Shown here piece by piece: positions 1 through 7,646 of a stretch of DNA of 35,612 nt (position 1 is its first letter; each line of letters begins with the position of its first letter). The notes below the pieces were generated by a model that made no database searches, was not told where the DNA came from, and was given only the letters and a program-made list of their open reading frames with translations. The translations under genes were made by a program, and so were the position numbers. This DNA is from Vibrio sp. D404a (lineage in GTDB: Bacteria > Pseudomonadota > Gammaproteobacteria > Enterobacterales > Vibrionaceae), in assembly GCF_030248535.1 (NCBI RefSeq), contig NZ_JAHGAJ010000039.1, positions 1 to 35,612 of the forward strand, written 5' to 3'.

Positions 1-701
1 AGTCTTTCCAAATCGGTGCAGACAATGGTGAAGCTGTAATGCTTGAGCTGAAAGACATGCGTTCAGACAACGCTCAAATGGGTGGTAAGAGTTACCAAAC
101 TGAGAGTGCAAAAGACAAGAACTGGAACGTTCAAGCGGGCTCTAACGACCTAAAAATGACGTTCACAGATAACTTTGGTCAAGCTCAAGAAATCGACATC
201 AATGCAAAAGCAGGCGACGACATCGAAGAGCTAGCAACTTACATCAACGGTCAACAAGACTCTGTAAAAGCGTCTGTAACTGAAGATGGCAGGCTACAAA
301 TGTTCGCAGGTAACAACAAAGTAGACGGCAACGTAGACTTCTCTGGTGGTCTTGCGGGTGAGCTTGGCATTCAAGGTGGCAAAGAAGTAACGGTTGATAC
401 TATCGACGTAACATCGGTAGGTGGCGCACAAGAATCTGTTGCTATCATCGATGCTGCACTGAAGTACGTAGATAGCCACCGTGCAGAGCTGGGTGCATTC
501 CAGAACCGCTTCGACCACGCTATCAACAACTTAGATAACATCAACGAAAACGTGAATGCATCTAAGAGCCGTATTAAAGACACAGACTTCGCGAAAGAAA
601 CGACGCAAATGACTAAGTCGCAAATTCTTTCTCAAGCGTCTAGCTCGATTCTTGCTCAAGCGAAGCAAGCACCGAACTCAGCACTTAGCCTTCTAGGTTA
701 A
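1..701 (+). CDS. Flagellin, 3' part only (5' end outside window)
   Basis: This is the C-terminal ~232 residues of a polar flagellin, the secreted filament subunit. The reading frame is open from base 3 (SFQIGADNGEAVM) to TAA at 699-701, so the start and the N-terminal D0/D1 helices lie upstream of the window. The variable central part is followed by the conserved C-terminal D1/D0 helices (NRFDHAINNLDNINENVNAS, then SRIKDTDFAKETTQMTKSQI) and ends in ALSLLG. It is closely similar to the complete flagellin at 1374-2504, so the two form a tandem paralogous pair. The ATG at 39 is internal and not the real start. A hairpin-plus-T terminator follows at 776-798. The paralogue name (flaA, B, C or F in various vibrios) cannot be assigned from this fragment. 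Confidence 0.96.
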   Translation, partial: SFQIGADNGEAVMLELKDMRSDNAQMGGKSYQTESAKDKNWNVQAGSNDLKMTFTDNFGQAQEIDINAKAGDDIEELATYINGQQDSVKASVTEDGRLQMFAGNNKVDGNVDFSGGLAGELGIQGGKEVTVDTIDVTSVGGAQESVAIIDAALKYVDSHRAELGAFQNRFDHAINNLDNINENVNASKSRIKDTDFAKETTQMTKSQILSQASSSILAQAKQAPNSALSLLG

Positions 702-711
702 TCAAATAAAA

Positions 712-734
712 GTGGCATTGCATTTGTCAGTGCC
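712..734 (+). other. Small stem-loop just after the flagellin stop
   Basis: GGCATTG and CAGTGCC flank a 7-base loop and can pair over 7 positions with one G-U wobble. The hairpin lies about 12 bases after the flagellin stop and has no following T-run. It may protect the 3' end of the mRNA or have no function. Confidence 0.3.
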
Positions 735-775
735 TCTTCCACAAATTAGCTCGTGGTGAGAGATGAGCGCTAAAC

Positions 776-798
776 AAACCCAGCTTCGGCTGGGTTTT
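776..798 (+). terminator. Rho-independent terminator after first flagellin
   Basis: AAACCCAGC (776-784), a TTCG tetraloop and GCTGGGTTT (789-797) form a perfect 9-bp stem closed by a very stable tetraloop. Further T-rich sequence follows. It separates the first flagellin from the second, which has its own promoter. Confidence 0.9.
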
Positions 799-861
799 CG
801 CGTTTTTAGTGTTTGGTAAAGTGTTTTGGGATATCTGATTGTGTCGTTGGTGGCGAGAGAG

Positions 862-896
862 ATTCCCTATCTCGCTCGTTCCTCGCGGTAGGGAAT
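862..896. repeat. Palindromic intergenic repeat (REP-like)
   Basis: Perfect 8-bp arms ATTCCCTA (862-869) and TAGGGAAT (889-896) flank a GC-rich centre. It looks like the dispersed 'GTCATTCCC' palindromes I associate with Vibrio intergenic regions. It lies in non-coding spacer, downstream of the terminator of the first flagellin and well upstream of the promoter of the second. Whether it is dispersed in this genome cannot be seen from one window. Confidence 0.55.
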
Positions 897-1215
897 GACG
901 ATAAATAGGCAACTTGTAACTAACTCTAAATGTCCTAAATAGGCATCAGGGATCTCAGTCTTGATCAGGTACAGATAAAGGAGTCCACTGTCACTTGTAA
1001 AGTAAGCGTTCTATTTCTTTGATAAAAGGTGATGACCACCACCTCAATATCAAACGCAGTTAAATATCGACGCTTTCACAGTAAATTAATAAGTAACCAT
1101 GTGCTTATAAATCCATCAATAGTTGAAACTTTAGCGAATATCGCCCGATTAATTGAACTACGATCACACTTTCTCTTGTTATTGAAAATAAAACCAAAAA
1201 AATCGATTTTTTTGT

Positions 1216-1242
1216 TAAAGCTTCTAATCAAAGCGCCGTTAA
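1216..1242 (+). promoter_or_regulatory. Sigma-28 (FliA) promoter of the second flagellin
   Basis: TAAAGCTT (1216-1223), an 11-base spacer and GCCGTTAA (1235-1242) match the FliA consensus TAAAGTTT-N11-GCCGATAA at 14 of 16 positions with the exact spacing. The expected transcription start is near 1249-1250, which gives a leader of about 125 bases. This marks the downstream flagellin as a late, FliA-dependent gene. FliA itself is encoded at 29212-29946. Confidence 0.88.
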
Positions 1243-1269
1243 AGGGATTGAGAGAAATGAGATGTGCCA

Positions 1270-1352
1270 ATGTGAGGTGAGAGACGCAGCGGTACATCAG
1301 ACAATATTGATGTGTGCTTTATGTGAGGTGAGAGTCACTGGCGTGCATCAGA
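1270..1352 (+). repeat. Tandem imperfect repeat in the flagellin mRNA leader
   Basis: Two units start at 1270 and 1321, 51 bases apart. Each has an identical 14-mer ATGTGAGGTGAGAG, then 8 unrelated bases, then GT(A/G)CATCAGA. Both fall between the predicted transcription start and the ribosome-binding site (AAAGGAG) of the flagellin gene. Confidence 0.8.
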
Positions 1353-1373
1353 AATGCCTAAAGGAGATCAACT

Positions 1374-2504
1374 ATGGCAATTAATGTAAACACTAACGTG
1401 TCTGCAATGACGGCTCAGCGCTACCTAAATGGCGCGGCTGAAGGTACTCAAAAATCAATGGAGCGTTTGTCTTCTGGCTATAAAATCAATAGCGCAAAAG
1501 ACGATGCTGCAGGCCTACAAATCTCGAACCGCTTAACGTCTCAAAGCCGCGGCCTAGACATGGCTGTGAAGAATGCGAACGACGGTATTTCTATTGCACA
1601 AACGGCTGAAGGTGCAATGAATGAGTCTACAAACATTCTGCAACGTATGCGTGACCTTTCTCTACAATCTGCAAACGGTTCAAACAGTAAAGCTGAACGT
1701 GTTGCAATCCAAGAAGAAGTAACAGCACTTAACGACGAGCTAAACCGTATCGCTGAAACAACATCTTTCGGTGGTAACAAGCTTCTAAACGGTACTTACG
1801 GTAGCCAATCTTTCCAAATCGGTGCGGATTCTGGTGAAGCTGTAATGCTATCTATGGGTAACATGCGTACTGACACTCAAGACATGGGTGGTAAGAGCTA
1901 CACAGTTGAAGAAGGTAAAGACTCTTCTTGGACAGTAGCGGCAGGTTCTGACCTAACGATGAAGTACAAAGACAAGTTTGGTGAAGAGCAAGAAGTAAAT
2001 ATCTCTGCAAAAGCGGGTAACGATATTGAAGAACTTGCGACTTACATTAATGGTCAAAGTGAAGACGTTAAAGCTTCTGTTGGTGAAGGCGGTAAACTGC
2101 AACTGTTCGCTTCAAGCCAAAAAGTACAAGGCGACGTTGAGTTTGGCGGTAGCCTATCTGGCGAGCTAGGTATTGGTAGCGGCAAAGAAGTGACTGTTAA
2201 CGATATCGATGTTACGTCTGTAGCAGGTGCTAACGAAGCGGTATCTATCATTGATGGTGCGCTTAAGTCTGTAGACAGCCAACGTGCTTCTCTGGGTGCT
2301 TTCCAAAACCGTTTTGATCACGCAATCAGCAACTTAGATAACATCAACGAAAACGTTAATGCATCTAAGAGCCGTATCAAAGATACTGATTACGCGAAAG
2401 AAACGACAGCTATGACGAAGTCTCAAATCCTGCAACAGGCGAGTACTTCAATCCTAGCTCAAGCGAAGCAATCGCCATCAGCAGCTCTAAGCTTATTGGG
2501 CTAA
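1374..2504 (+). CDS. Flagellin (polar filament subunit), complete
   Basis: The gene encodes a 376-residue flagellin that is exported through the flagellar type III channel and polymerises into the filament. It has the canonical N-terminal D0/D1 region (MAINVNTNVSAMTAQRYLN; SSGYKINSAKDDAAGLQISN), a short variable centre (about residues 170-290) and C-terminal D1/D0 helices ending in AALSLLG. The ATG at 1374 follows a strong AAAGGAG ribosome site. A FliA promoter at 1216-1242 and a duplicated leader element precede it. The gene just upstream of flaG is called flaA in V. parahaemolyticus-type vibrios and flaC in V. cholerae, so I leave the symbol blank. The sigma-28 promoter argues against it being the equivalent of the sigma-54-dependent V. 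cholerae flaA. Confidence 0.97.
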   Translation: MAINVNTNVSAMTAQRYLNGAAEGTQKSMERLSSGYKINSAKDDAAGLQISNRLTSQSRGLDMAVKNANDGISIAQTAEGAMNESTNILQRMRDLSLQSANGSNSKAERVAIQEEVTALNDELNRIAETTSFGGNKLLNGTYGSQSFQIGADSGEAVMLSMGNMRTDTQDMGGKSYTVEEGKDSSWTVAAGSDLTMKYKDKFGEEQEVNISAKAGNDIEELATYINGQSEDVKASVGEGGKLQLFASSQKVQGDVEFGGSLSGELGIGSGKEVTVNDIDVTSVAGANEAVSIIDGALKSVDSQRASLGAFQNRFDHAISNLDNINENVNASKSRIKDTDYAKETTAMTKSQILQQASTSILAQAKQSPSAALSLLG

Positions 2505-2525
2505 GCTTACTTAGTAGGCGGTAAT

Positions 2526-2549
2526 AGAGGTCTACGTGTGTAGGGCTCT
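2526..2549 (+). other. Imperfect hairpin between flagellin and flaG
   Basis: AGAGGTCTAC (2526-2535) and GTAGGGCTCT (2540-2549) pair at 8 of 10 positions around a GTGT loop. There is no T-run, so it is not a classical terminator. It could reduce read-through from the abundant flagellin message into flaG. Confidence 0.3.
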
Positions 2550-2585
2550 ATGCCATGGCTCATATAAGGTCGGAAGGAGAGTGTC

Positions 2586-3011
2586 ATGGAAATATCATCC
2601 AGCGCATCGAACGTCCAGCCTTATGGCTCACCTAATGGCATTAAATTTGCATTCGATGAAGGTAGCAGTGCGCCTAGTGTTTCTAAAACGTTAGAGGTTA
2701 CGCCCAAAGAAAAGGTAGATAAATCGAAAGAGGATGCTACCGAAGCCGCGATTCAATTGGCTCAAGATAGACAAGAGCTGAATAAAGAAGAGCGGGTTAA
2801 AATGGTAGAGAAGATGAACGAGTTTATCTCTTCTATCAACAAGGGGGTTGCTTTTAAGGTGGATGAAGAATCGGGTAGGGATGTGGTGACGATATATGAA
2901 GCCACAACCGGTGATATTATTCGGCAGATACCCGACGAAGAAATGCTGGAAATTTTAAGGCGTCTAGCAGCCCAAACCTCAAATAGTGGACTATTGGAGG
3001 CGAAGGTTTAA
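2586..3011 (+). CDS. flaG: FlaG family protein
   Basis: A 141-residue protein of the FlaG family, found beside flagellin and fliD in polar-flagellate bacteria and linked to filament length or assembly. The N-terminal half is polar and low in conserved features. The C-terminal half (about 75-135) carries the family core: helix EERVKMVEKMNEFISSINKG, then FKVDEESGRDVVTIYEATTG and DIIRQIPDEEMLEILRRLA. The ATG at 2586 has a strong AAGGAGAG site upstream. The next gene, fliD, starts 22 bases after the stop. Its exact biochemical role is unsettled for the family. Confidence 0.93.
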   Translation: MEISSSASNVQPYGSPNGIKFAFDEGSSAPSVSKTLEVTPKEKVDKSKEDATEAAIQLAQDRQELNKEERVKMVEKMNEFISSINKGVAFKVDEESGRDVVTIYEATTGDIIRQIPDEEMLEILRRLAAQTSNSGLLEAKV

Positions 3012-3033
3012 GTCGTATTATTGAGGTGATTTG

Positions 3034-5061
3034 ATGAGTTTAGGCCCACTGGGGATGTCGTCTGGCATGGATATCAATTCCATGGTCAGCAAAATTGTAG
3101 ATGCGGAGCGTGTGCCTAAGCAGCAACGTATCGACAATGAAAGAGCGCGAATCGACTCCAGCATCAGTGCCTATGGACGACTCAGAGAATCGCTTGATTC
3201 GATGAAAGACTTAATGACCAATTTTCGTCAGGAGAAAGCTTTCGCTGTGAGAACAGTGGAAACGACCGATGACGGGGTGGTCTCTGCAACCGCTACGACG
3301 GATGCAATTGCAGGCAAATATGCCATCGATGTGTTGCAGCTTGCCCAAAGCCATAAAGTGGCTTCTGACGTATTATCAGAAGACATGAAATTTGGCCCAG
3401 GTAAGCTGCAGGTTTCGCTTGGTGAGAAGAGCTTTGATGTACAAGTCGGTGAGCGATCGAAACTTATCGACGTTGTACGTGGCATCAATGGCGCAAGCAA
3501 TAACCCTGGCGTTCGTGCCTCGGTGATTAATGACGTTGAGGGCCCTCGCCTTATCGTCGCGTCGAACCTATCTGGCGTTGAGCAACAGATCAGCATCAAC
3601 GTTGATGCTCAATCCGATAATCCCCTTAAAAAACTTGAATACAAGACTCTTGAAGAGCGCGTGAAAGCCTTAGAAACGGCACGCCTTGCTGCTCAAGAGA
3701 TCCTTTCAGAGCCAGCTCCTGGGCAAGATACTGCCCCAATTGAAGCGGCAACAGATACCTCACAAGAACTCGATGCCGATGGCAACCCTGTGCCACAAGA
3801 GGCGTCTGATTCTGAAAACCTACCGCTTGATCCAGAAGTCGCTCAAGATCCAAGTAGCATGAGCTATGGAGAAGCTGCAGCAGCAGCTGGACAGGCAGCC
3901 TTAGATGCTGCAAAAGCGTCGTCTTCAGTGATGCCAGAAGACAACATTCCTGGTTGGACTGAGACCGCATCAGGCACATTATTAGATTCCTATTACACAC
4001 CAGAACTTGAGCTGGATGAGAAAGCCATTGAGAAAGCACCGGACGTACCGGGCTGGACTAACGCAGCGTCCGGCACACTGACCGACTCTTACGTAACGCC
4101 AAAAGAAGCTCAACAAAAGCTTGAGGCTGAGCAAGCGCGTATTGAAGAGAAAACGGCGCAAGAAAAAGCGGCACTGGCAGAACGTGTTGCTAAAGGTGAA
4201 ATTACTGAAGAGCAAGCGAAAGATATTGAGCGCGCTAAACTGCCGCCAGAAGAGCGAGAGCACCTAGAAAAAATCGATAAAGCTCAAGCAGATCTGGAAC
4301 GTGCACAGCAATCTTTTGATACCTATAGCGGTATGACGGAAGTACAAGCAGGCCAAGACTCGATGGTGGTACTGGACGGCGTCGCACAGTTATCGAGTAA
4401 TAACAACGTAATTGAAGATGCCATTGAAGGTATCGACATCACAGTAAAAGGCAAAACACCTAAAGACAAAGCGCCGGCTGAGATTGGCGTTGAGTATGAC
4501 CGTGGTAGTGTTCGTCAAGATATTGAATCCTTTGTCGCCTCATACAATCAGTTCTACCAAGTTTCGCAGAGCCTGTCTGGCGTCGATCCAACCACAGGTC
4601 AGAAAGGACCATTGGCGGGCGATAGCACAGTCAGAAATGCAGACTCGCGTTTAAAGAGTGTGTTCTCAACCAGCATTAAGGATGCGCCACCAGAGATAAG
4701 CTCACTGACGGAGTTTGGTATTACGACCACACGTCAAGGTACGCTTGAGATTAACTATGATATGTTGGACCGCCAGCTCAATAACAACTTTGATAAGTTG
4801 GGCGAGTTTTTTGGTGGTAACAATGGTTTTGCGAAAAAAGTCGAAGATGCGATTCAAGGCATTACAGGTGTGACGGGCTCAATTCGAACCCGTGAGCGAA
4901 GCCTAGTTGAACAGAATTATCGTATAGCCGATGATCAGGCTTCTCTGGATCGTCGCATGGAGGGGCTAGAGAGCCGTACTCACTCTCGTTTTACCGCCAT
5001 GCAGGAAGCGACCGGAAAAATGCAGTCCCAGTTGGGCAGTATGATGAATGCGTTGGGTTAG
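3034..5061 (+). CDS. fliD: Flagellar filament cap protein FliD (HAP2), expanded
   Basis: FliD forms the cap at the filament tip that folds arriving flagellin. I place the start at ATG 3034, because GAGGTGAT ends a few bases upstream and MSLGPLGMSSGMDINSMVSK is the typical FliD N terminus; an in-frame TTG one codon earlier is less likely. The product is 675 residues, against about 470 in enterics. The N-terminal FliD domain (about 1-105) and the C-terminal FliD domain (about 450-675, ending in coiled-coil TAMQEATGKMQSQLGSMMNA) are intact. The extra length is an acidic, Ala/Glu/Lys-rich insert (about 200-440) with a duplicated motif PGWT..ASGTL.DSY at about 306 and 340. Large FliDs are usual in vibrios (V. 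parahaemolyticus FlaH). Confidence 0.97.
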   Translation: MSLGPLGMSSGMDINSMVSKIVDAERVPKQQRIDNERARIDSSISAYGRLRESLDSMKDLMTNFRQEKAFAVRTVETTDDGVVSATATTDAIAGKYAIDVLQLAQSHKVASDVLSEDMKFGPGKLQVSLGEKSFDVQVGERSKLIDVVRGINGASNNPGVRASVINDVEGPRLIVASNLSGVEQQISINVDAQSDNPLKKLEYKTLEERVKALETARLAAQEILSEPAPGQDTAPIEAATDTSQELDADGNPVPQEASDSENLPLDPEVAQDPSSMSYGEAAAAAGQAALDAAKASSSVMPEDNIPGWTETASGTLLDSYYTPELELDEKAIEKAPDVPGWTNAASGTLTDSYVTPKEAQQKLEAEQARIEEKTAQEKAALAERVAKGEITEEQAKDIERAKLPPEEREHLEKIDKAQADLERAQQSFDTYSGMTEVQAGQDSMVVLDGVAQLSSNNNVIEDAIEGIDITVKGKTPKDKAPAEIGVEYDRGSVRQDIESFVASYNQFYQVSQSLSGVDPTTGQKGPLAGDSTVRNADSRLKSVFSTSIKDAPPEISSLTEFGITTTRQGTLEINYDMLDRQLNNNFDKLGEFFGGNNGFAKKVEDAIQGITGVTGSIRTRERSLVEQNYRIADDQASLDRRMEGLESRTHSRFTAMQEATGKMQSQLGSMMNALG

Positions 5062-5064
5062 TAG

Positions 5065-5370
5065 ATGAAGGATGAACTTCAGAAGCTTTGTGAACTAGAT
5101 CAACAAATTATGGCTAAGTTCGAAATAAGTGAAATTAATACTGAAGAAATAATGGCGCTTGTCGATAACAGAGAACAGTTATTGCAAAACGTGCTTCATT
5201 TATTGGATTCACACCCCGACGTTAAGCAAAGCTCGGAGTGGTATAACGCCATTACGAGAACAAGAAAATTGGTTGAATTGATGCAGACTGAGACTACACG
5301 AGTCGGCAAAGACTTGCAGAAGTACCGTCACGGAAACAAGTCAGTTCAACAGTATAAAAAGTTTTTATAG
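5065..5370 (+). CDS. flaI: FlaI, FliT-like flagellar chaperone
   Basis: A 101-residue, almost wholly alpha-helical and charged protein with no signal peptide or membrane segment. Its place between fliD and fliS, its size and its helix pattern (CELDQQIMAKFE; IMALVDNREQLLQNVLHLL) match Vibrio FlaI. FlaI is regarded as the positional counterpart of FliT, the export chaperone of the FliD cap. The ATG at 5065 is 3 bases after the fliD stop, which suggests translational coupling, since no strong ribosome site is visible. The role as FliD chaperone is inferred from position and family. Confidence 0.85.
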   Translation: MKDELQKLCELDQQIMAKFEISEINTEEIMALVDNREQLLQNVLHLLDSHPDVKQSSEWYNAITRTRKLVELMQTETTRVGKDLQKYRHGNKSVQQYKKFL

Positions 5371-5382
5371 AAGAGGTTTACT

Positions 5383-5793
5383 ATGCGCGGTTCTTTACAG
5401 GCATATAAAAAGGTATCAGTGGATAGTCAGCTTACGGCTGCCTCACCCCATAAAATTGTTCAAATGTTGATGGCAGGTGCTATCGAGCGTCTTATTCAAG
5501 GCAAGGCGGCGATGCAAGCGGGTAACATTCCTGTGAAGGGTGAGCGTCTTGGTAAGGCTTTAGACATCATTATTAGCCTTCGTAGCTGTCTATCAATGGA
5601 CGATGGCGGTGACATTGCGAAAAACCTAGATCAACTTTACGAGTTTATGATCACGCAAATTTCTGCGGCGAATCACAAAAATGATCCTCAACCGATCGAC
5701 GATGTGATTGATATCATCCGCGAGATTAAGAGCGCATGGGACCAGATCCCGAATGAATATCACAATTTAACCTCTGCTGAAGTGGGTATTTAG
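5383..5793 (+). CDS. fliS: Flagellin export chaperone FliS
   Basis: FliS binds the C-terminal helix of flagellin in the cytoplasm and keeps it unpolymerised before export. The 136-residue product shows the family hallmarks: MRGSLQAYKKVSVDSQLTAASPHKIVQML near the start (conserved Y and SPHK), then GKALDIIISLRSCLSMDDGGDIAKNLDQLYEFM. The ATG at 5383 follows GAAGAGG at a good distance and lies 12 bases after flaI. It is the last gene of the flaG-fliD-flaI-fliS run, and a strong terminator follows at 5871-5899. Vibrio literature also calls it FlaJ. Confidence 0.96.
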   Translation: MRGSLQAYKKVSVDSQLTAASPHKIVQMLMAGAIERLIQGKAAMQAGNIPVKGERLGKALDIIISLRSCLSMDDGGDIAKNLDQLYEFMITQISAANHKNDPQPIDDVIDIIREIKSAWDQIPNEYHNLTSAEVGI

Positions 5794-5870
5794 AGGTATT
5801 TCAAAGTTCTAACCAAGCTCACATGAGCTAATTGGTTGGTTGCCTTATTTTTTTAATCAAATAAAATAGA

Positions 5871-5899
5871 AGCCATTAGATAGCCTAATGGCTTTTTTT
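5871..5899 (+). terminator. Rho-independent terminator after fliS
   Basis: AGCCATTAG (5871-5879), a 5-base loop and CTAATGGCT (5885-5893) form a perfect 9-bp stem that runs into seven T residues (5893-5899). It insulates the flagellin/flaG-fliS unit from flrA. Confidence 0.93.
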
Positions 5900-5918
5900 C
5901 GTTGCTGATTTTCATAAT

Positions 5919-5948
5919 TTGTCTATCGTTAATCTTATCAATGATACT
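5919..5948 (+). promoter_or_regulatory. Possible sigma-70 promoter of flrA (weak)
   Basis: TTGTCT, an 18-base spacer and GATACT form a weak sigma-70-like pair in the AT-rich 5900-6022 gap. No GG-N10-GC sigma-54 signature is evident here, consistent with flrA being the top-tier gene. This is only the best-looking candidate. Confidence 0.25.
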
Positions 5949-6022
5949 TTTTTCCGTTTTATAGATTACGTTGCTTAATGTTTTCCGCATCACACCAATA
6001 ATAAAGGCAATACATCCTACTT

Positions 6023-7489
6023 ATGCAAGGTTTGTCAAAACTGCTTGTCGTAGACGATAATGCTCAAGAGCGTCACAATTTAAGCACAATATTAGAGTTT
6101 GTAGGAGAGGGCTGCGAAGTTGTCAGCTCTGAACAAGCGCACAAGGTCGACTGGTCTCAACAGTGGGCAGGGTGCATTATTGGCTCTATTAAGGGCAACG
6201 GCTTCAATTCTTTACTCAATCAACAGCTGATCCACGCTAACCATATTCCCCTGTTAGTGATGGGTAAGCATAATCATTCTGTGGACGAGCTGACCAATTA
6301 TGTTGGTGAGCTAGAGTTGCCATTGAATTACCCGCAACTCAGCGATGCATTAAGGCACTGTAAGGACTTTTTAGGTCGTAAGGGCGTTAATGTTGTTTCA
6401 TCTGCACGTAAAAATACGCTGTTTCGTAGTCTAGTTGGCCAAAGCTCTGGTATTCAAGAGGTCCGTCACCTTATCGAGCAGGTCTCTTCGACTGAAGCAA
6501 ACGTATTGATTTTGGGTGAATCTGGAACGGGTAAAGAGGTGGTGGCGCGTAATATCCACTATCACTCAAAACGCCGTGGTGGCCCATTTGTTCCTGTGAA
6601 CTGTGGTGCTATTCCGCCTGACTTACTAGAAAGTGAACTGTTTGGTCATGAGAAGGGAGCATTTACGGGCGCGATTACTGCACGTAAAGGTCGTTTTGAA
6701 TTGGCCGAAGGTGGCACTCTGTTTCTAGACGAAGTAGGTGACATGCCTATGGCGATGCAGGTAAAACTGCTGCGTGTCCTTCAAGAGCGCTGCTTTGAGC
6801 GTGTTGGTGGCAATACCACACTGCAGGCAAATGTTCGTGTGATCGCTGCGACCCATCGAAACTTAGAGAACATGATTGACGATGAGGCCTTCCGAGAAGA
6901 TCTCTATTACCGTCTGAATGTGTTCCCGATCGAGATGCCAGCACTGCAAGATCGCAAAGAAGACATTCCATTGCTTCTGCAAGAGCTGATGACTCGCATG
7001 GAAGCGGAAGGCAGTATGCCAATCTGCTTCACGCCACGTGCTGTGAACTCTTTAATGGAGCACGAATGGCCGGGCAATGTTCGTGAGTTAGCTAATCTGG
7101 TTGAGCGTATGGTGATCCTGTACCCAAACAGTTTGGTGGATGTGAATCACCTACCGACCAAGTATCGTTATAGTGATATCCCAGAGTTCCAACCTGAGTT
7201 CAATAGCTTTGTGTCTGAGGAAGAGCAAGAGCGTGATGCACTCGCGGATCTGTTCTCTGAAGACTTCAGTTTTGATCAGCAAGACGACCTCAACGACAAC
7301 GCCAATGCGCCACAAGAGTTACCACCAGAAGGTGTAAACTTGAAAGAGTTGCTTGCAGATATGGAAGTCAACATGATCAACCAAGCTTTGGAAGCTCAAG
7401 GTGGTGTGGTTGCTCGTGCAGCAGACATGTTGGGTATGCGCCGTACAACTCTTGTTGAGAAAATGCGCAAATACAATTTGCAGCGCTAA
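6023..7489 (+). CDS. flrA: FlrA, sigma-54-dependent master flagellar activator
   Basis: A 488-residue bacterial enhancer-binding protein of the FleQ/FlrA group and the class I regulator of the Vibrio polar flagellum (FlaK in V. parahaemolyticus). The N-terminal FleQ-type receiver-like domain (1-120) lacks the usual phospho-acceptor aspartate (the strand reads GCIIGSIKG), so it is not expected to be phosphorylated. The AAA+ domain follows: Walker A GESGTGKE (165-172), the sigma-54 contact loop GAFTGA (212-217), and Walker B LFLDE with D236-E237. A glutamate/aspartate-rich linker (about 390-435) leads to a Fis-type helix-turn-helix at the C terminus (ADMLGMRRTTLVEKMRKY). The start at ATG 6023 gives the typical MQGLSKLLVVDD; its ribosome site is weak. 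Expected targets are flrB-flrC. Confidence 0.96.
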   Translation: MQGLSKLLVVDDNAQERHNLSTILEFVGEGCEVVSSEQAHKVDWSQQWAGCIIGSIKGNGFNSLLNQQLIHANHIPLLVMGKHNHSVDELTNYVGELELPLNYPQLSDALRHCKDFLGRKGVNVVSSARKNTLFRSLVGQSSGIQEVRHLIEQVSSTEANVLILGESGTGKEVVARNIHYHSKRRGGPFVPVNCGAIPPDLLESELFGHEKGAFTGAITARKGRFELAEGGTLFLDEVGDMPMAMQVKLLRVLQERCFERVGGNTTLQANVRVIAATHRNLENMIDDEAFREDLYYRLNVFPIEMPALQDRKEDIPLLLQELMTRMEAEGSMPICFTPRAVNSLMEHEWPGNVRELANLVERMVILYPNSLVDVNHLPTKYRYSDIPEFQPEFNSFVSEEEQERDALADLFSEDFSFDQQDDLNDNANAPQELPPEGVNLKELLADMEVNMINQALEAQGGVVARAADMLGMRRTTLVEKMRKYNLQR

Positions 7490-7585
7490 ACCCTTATGAA
7501 TACGGTGGCTCAGAGATAACCCTGATCTACCTTTCATTCGGCGATAGTCGAGTTGTTGACGGCTTAACTATGTGATAAATATAAC

Positions 7586-7622
7586 GAATAGCCTGATGTG
7601 TGTGGTGCATGTCAGGCTATTC
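7586..7622 (+). promoter_or_regulatory. Long hairpin in flrA-flrB spacer, overlapping a possible sigma-54 promoter
   Basis: GAATAGCCTGA (7586-7596) and TCAGGCTATTC (7612-7622) form a perfect 11-bp inverted repeat around a 15-base loop. It ends about 8 bases before the GAGG ribosome site of flrB. No T-run follows, so it is a poor intrinsic terminator. Within it, TGG (7603-7605), 10 bases, then GC (7616-7617) meets the minimal -24/-12 sigma-54 pattern, but the flanking positions match poorly. flrBC is sigma-54/FlrA-dependent in V. cholerae, so a promoter is expected somewhere here. Confidence 0.45.
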
Positions 7623-7646
7623 TAGTATTTGAGGCAAACTTTCGAT

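Larger units (their letters stand above)
702..1215. other. Non-coding spacer between the two flagellin genes
   Basis: This stretch holds the small stem-loop, the terminator at 776-798 and the palindrome at 862-896. The rest is AT-rich and carries no open frame with a credible ribosome-binding site or recognisable product. I found no GG-N10-GC sigma-54 signature in it. Confidence 0.7.

Noticed and set aside
1029..1280. 83-codon open frame upstream of the second flagellin
   Set aside because: It has no good ribosome site and no recognisable domain, overlaps the sigma-28 promoter and lies in AT-rich spacer. An antisense frame over the same stretch is just as long.
1339..1357. Possible sigma-54 promoter (TGGCGTGCAT...ATGC) before the flagellin
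   Set aside because: The spacing between GG and GC is wrong by several bases and it lies too close to the start codon.
3626..4263. Antisense open frames over the FliD insert
   Set aside because: They arise from biased codon use in the Ala/Glu-rich insert; there are no start signals or known domains.
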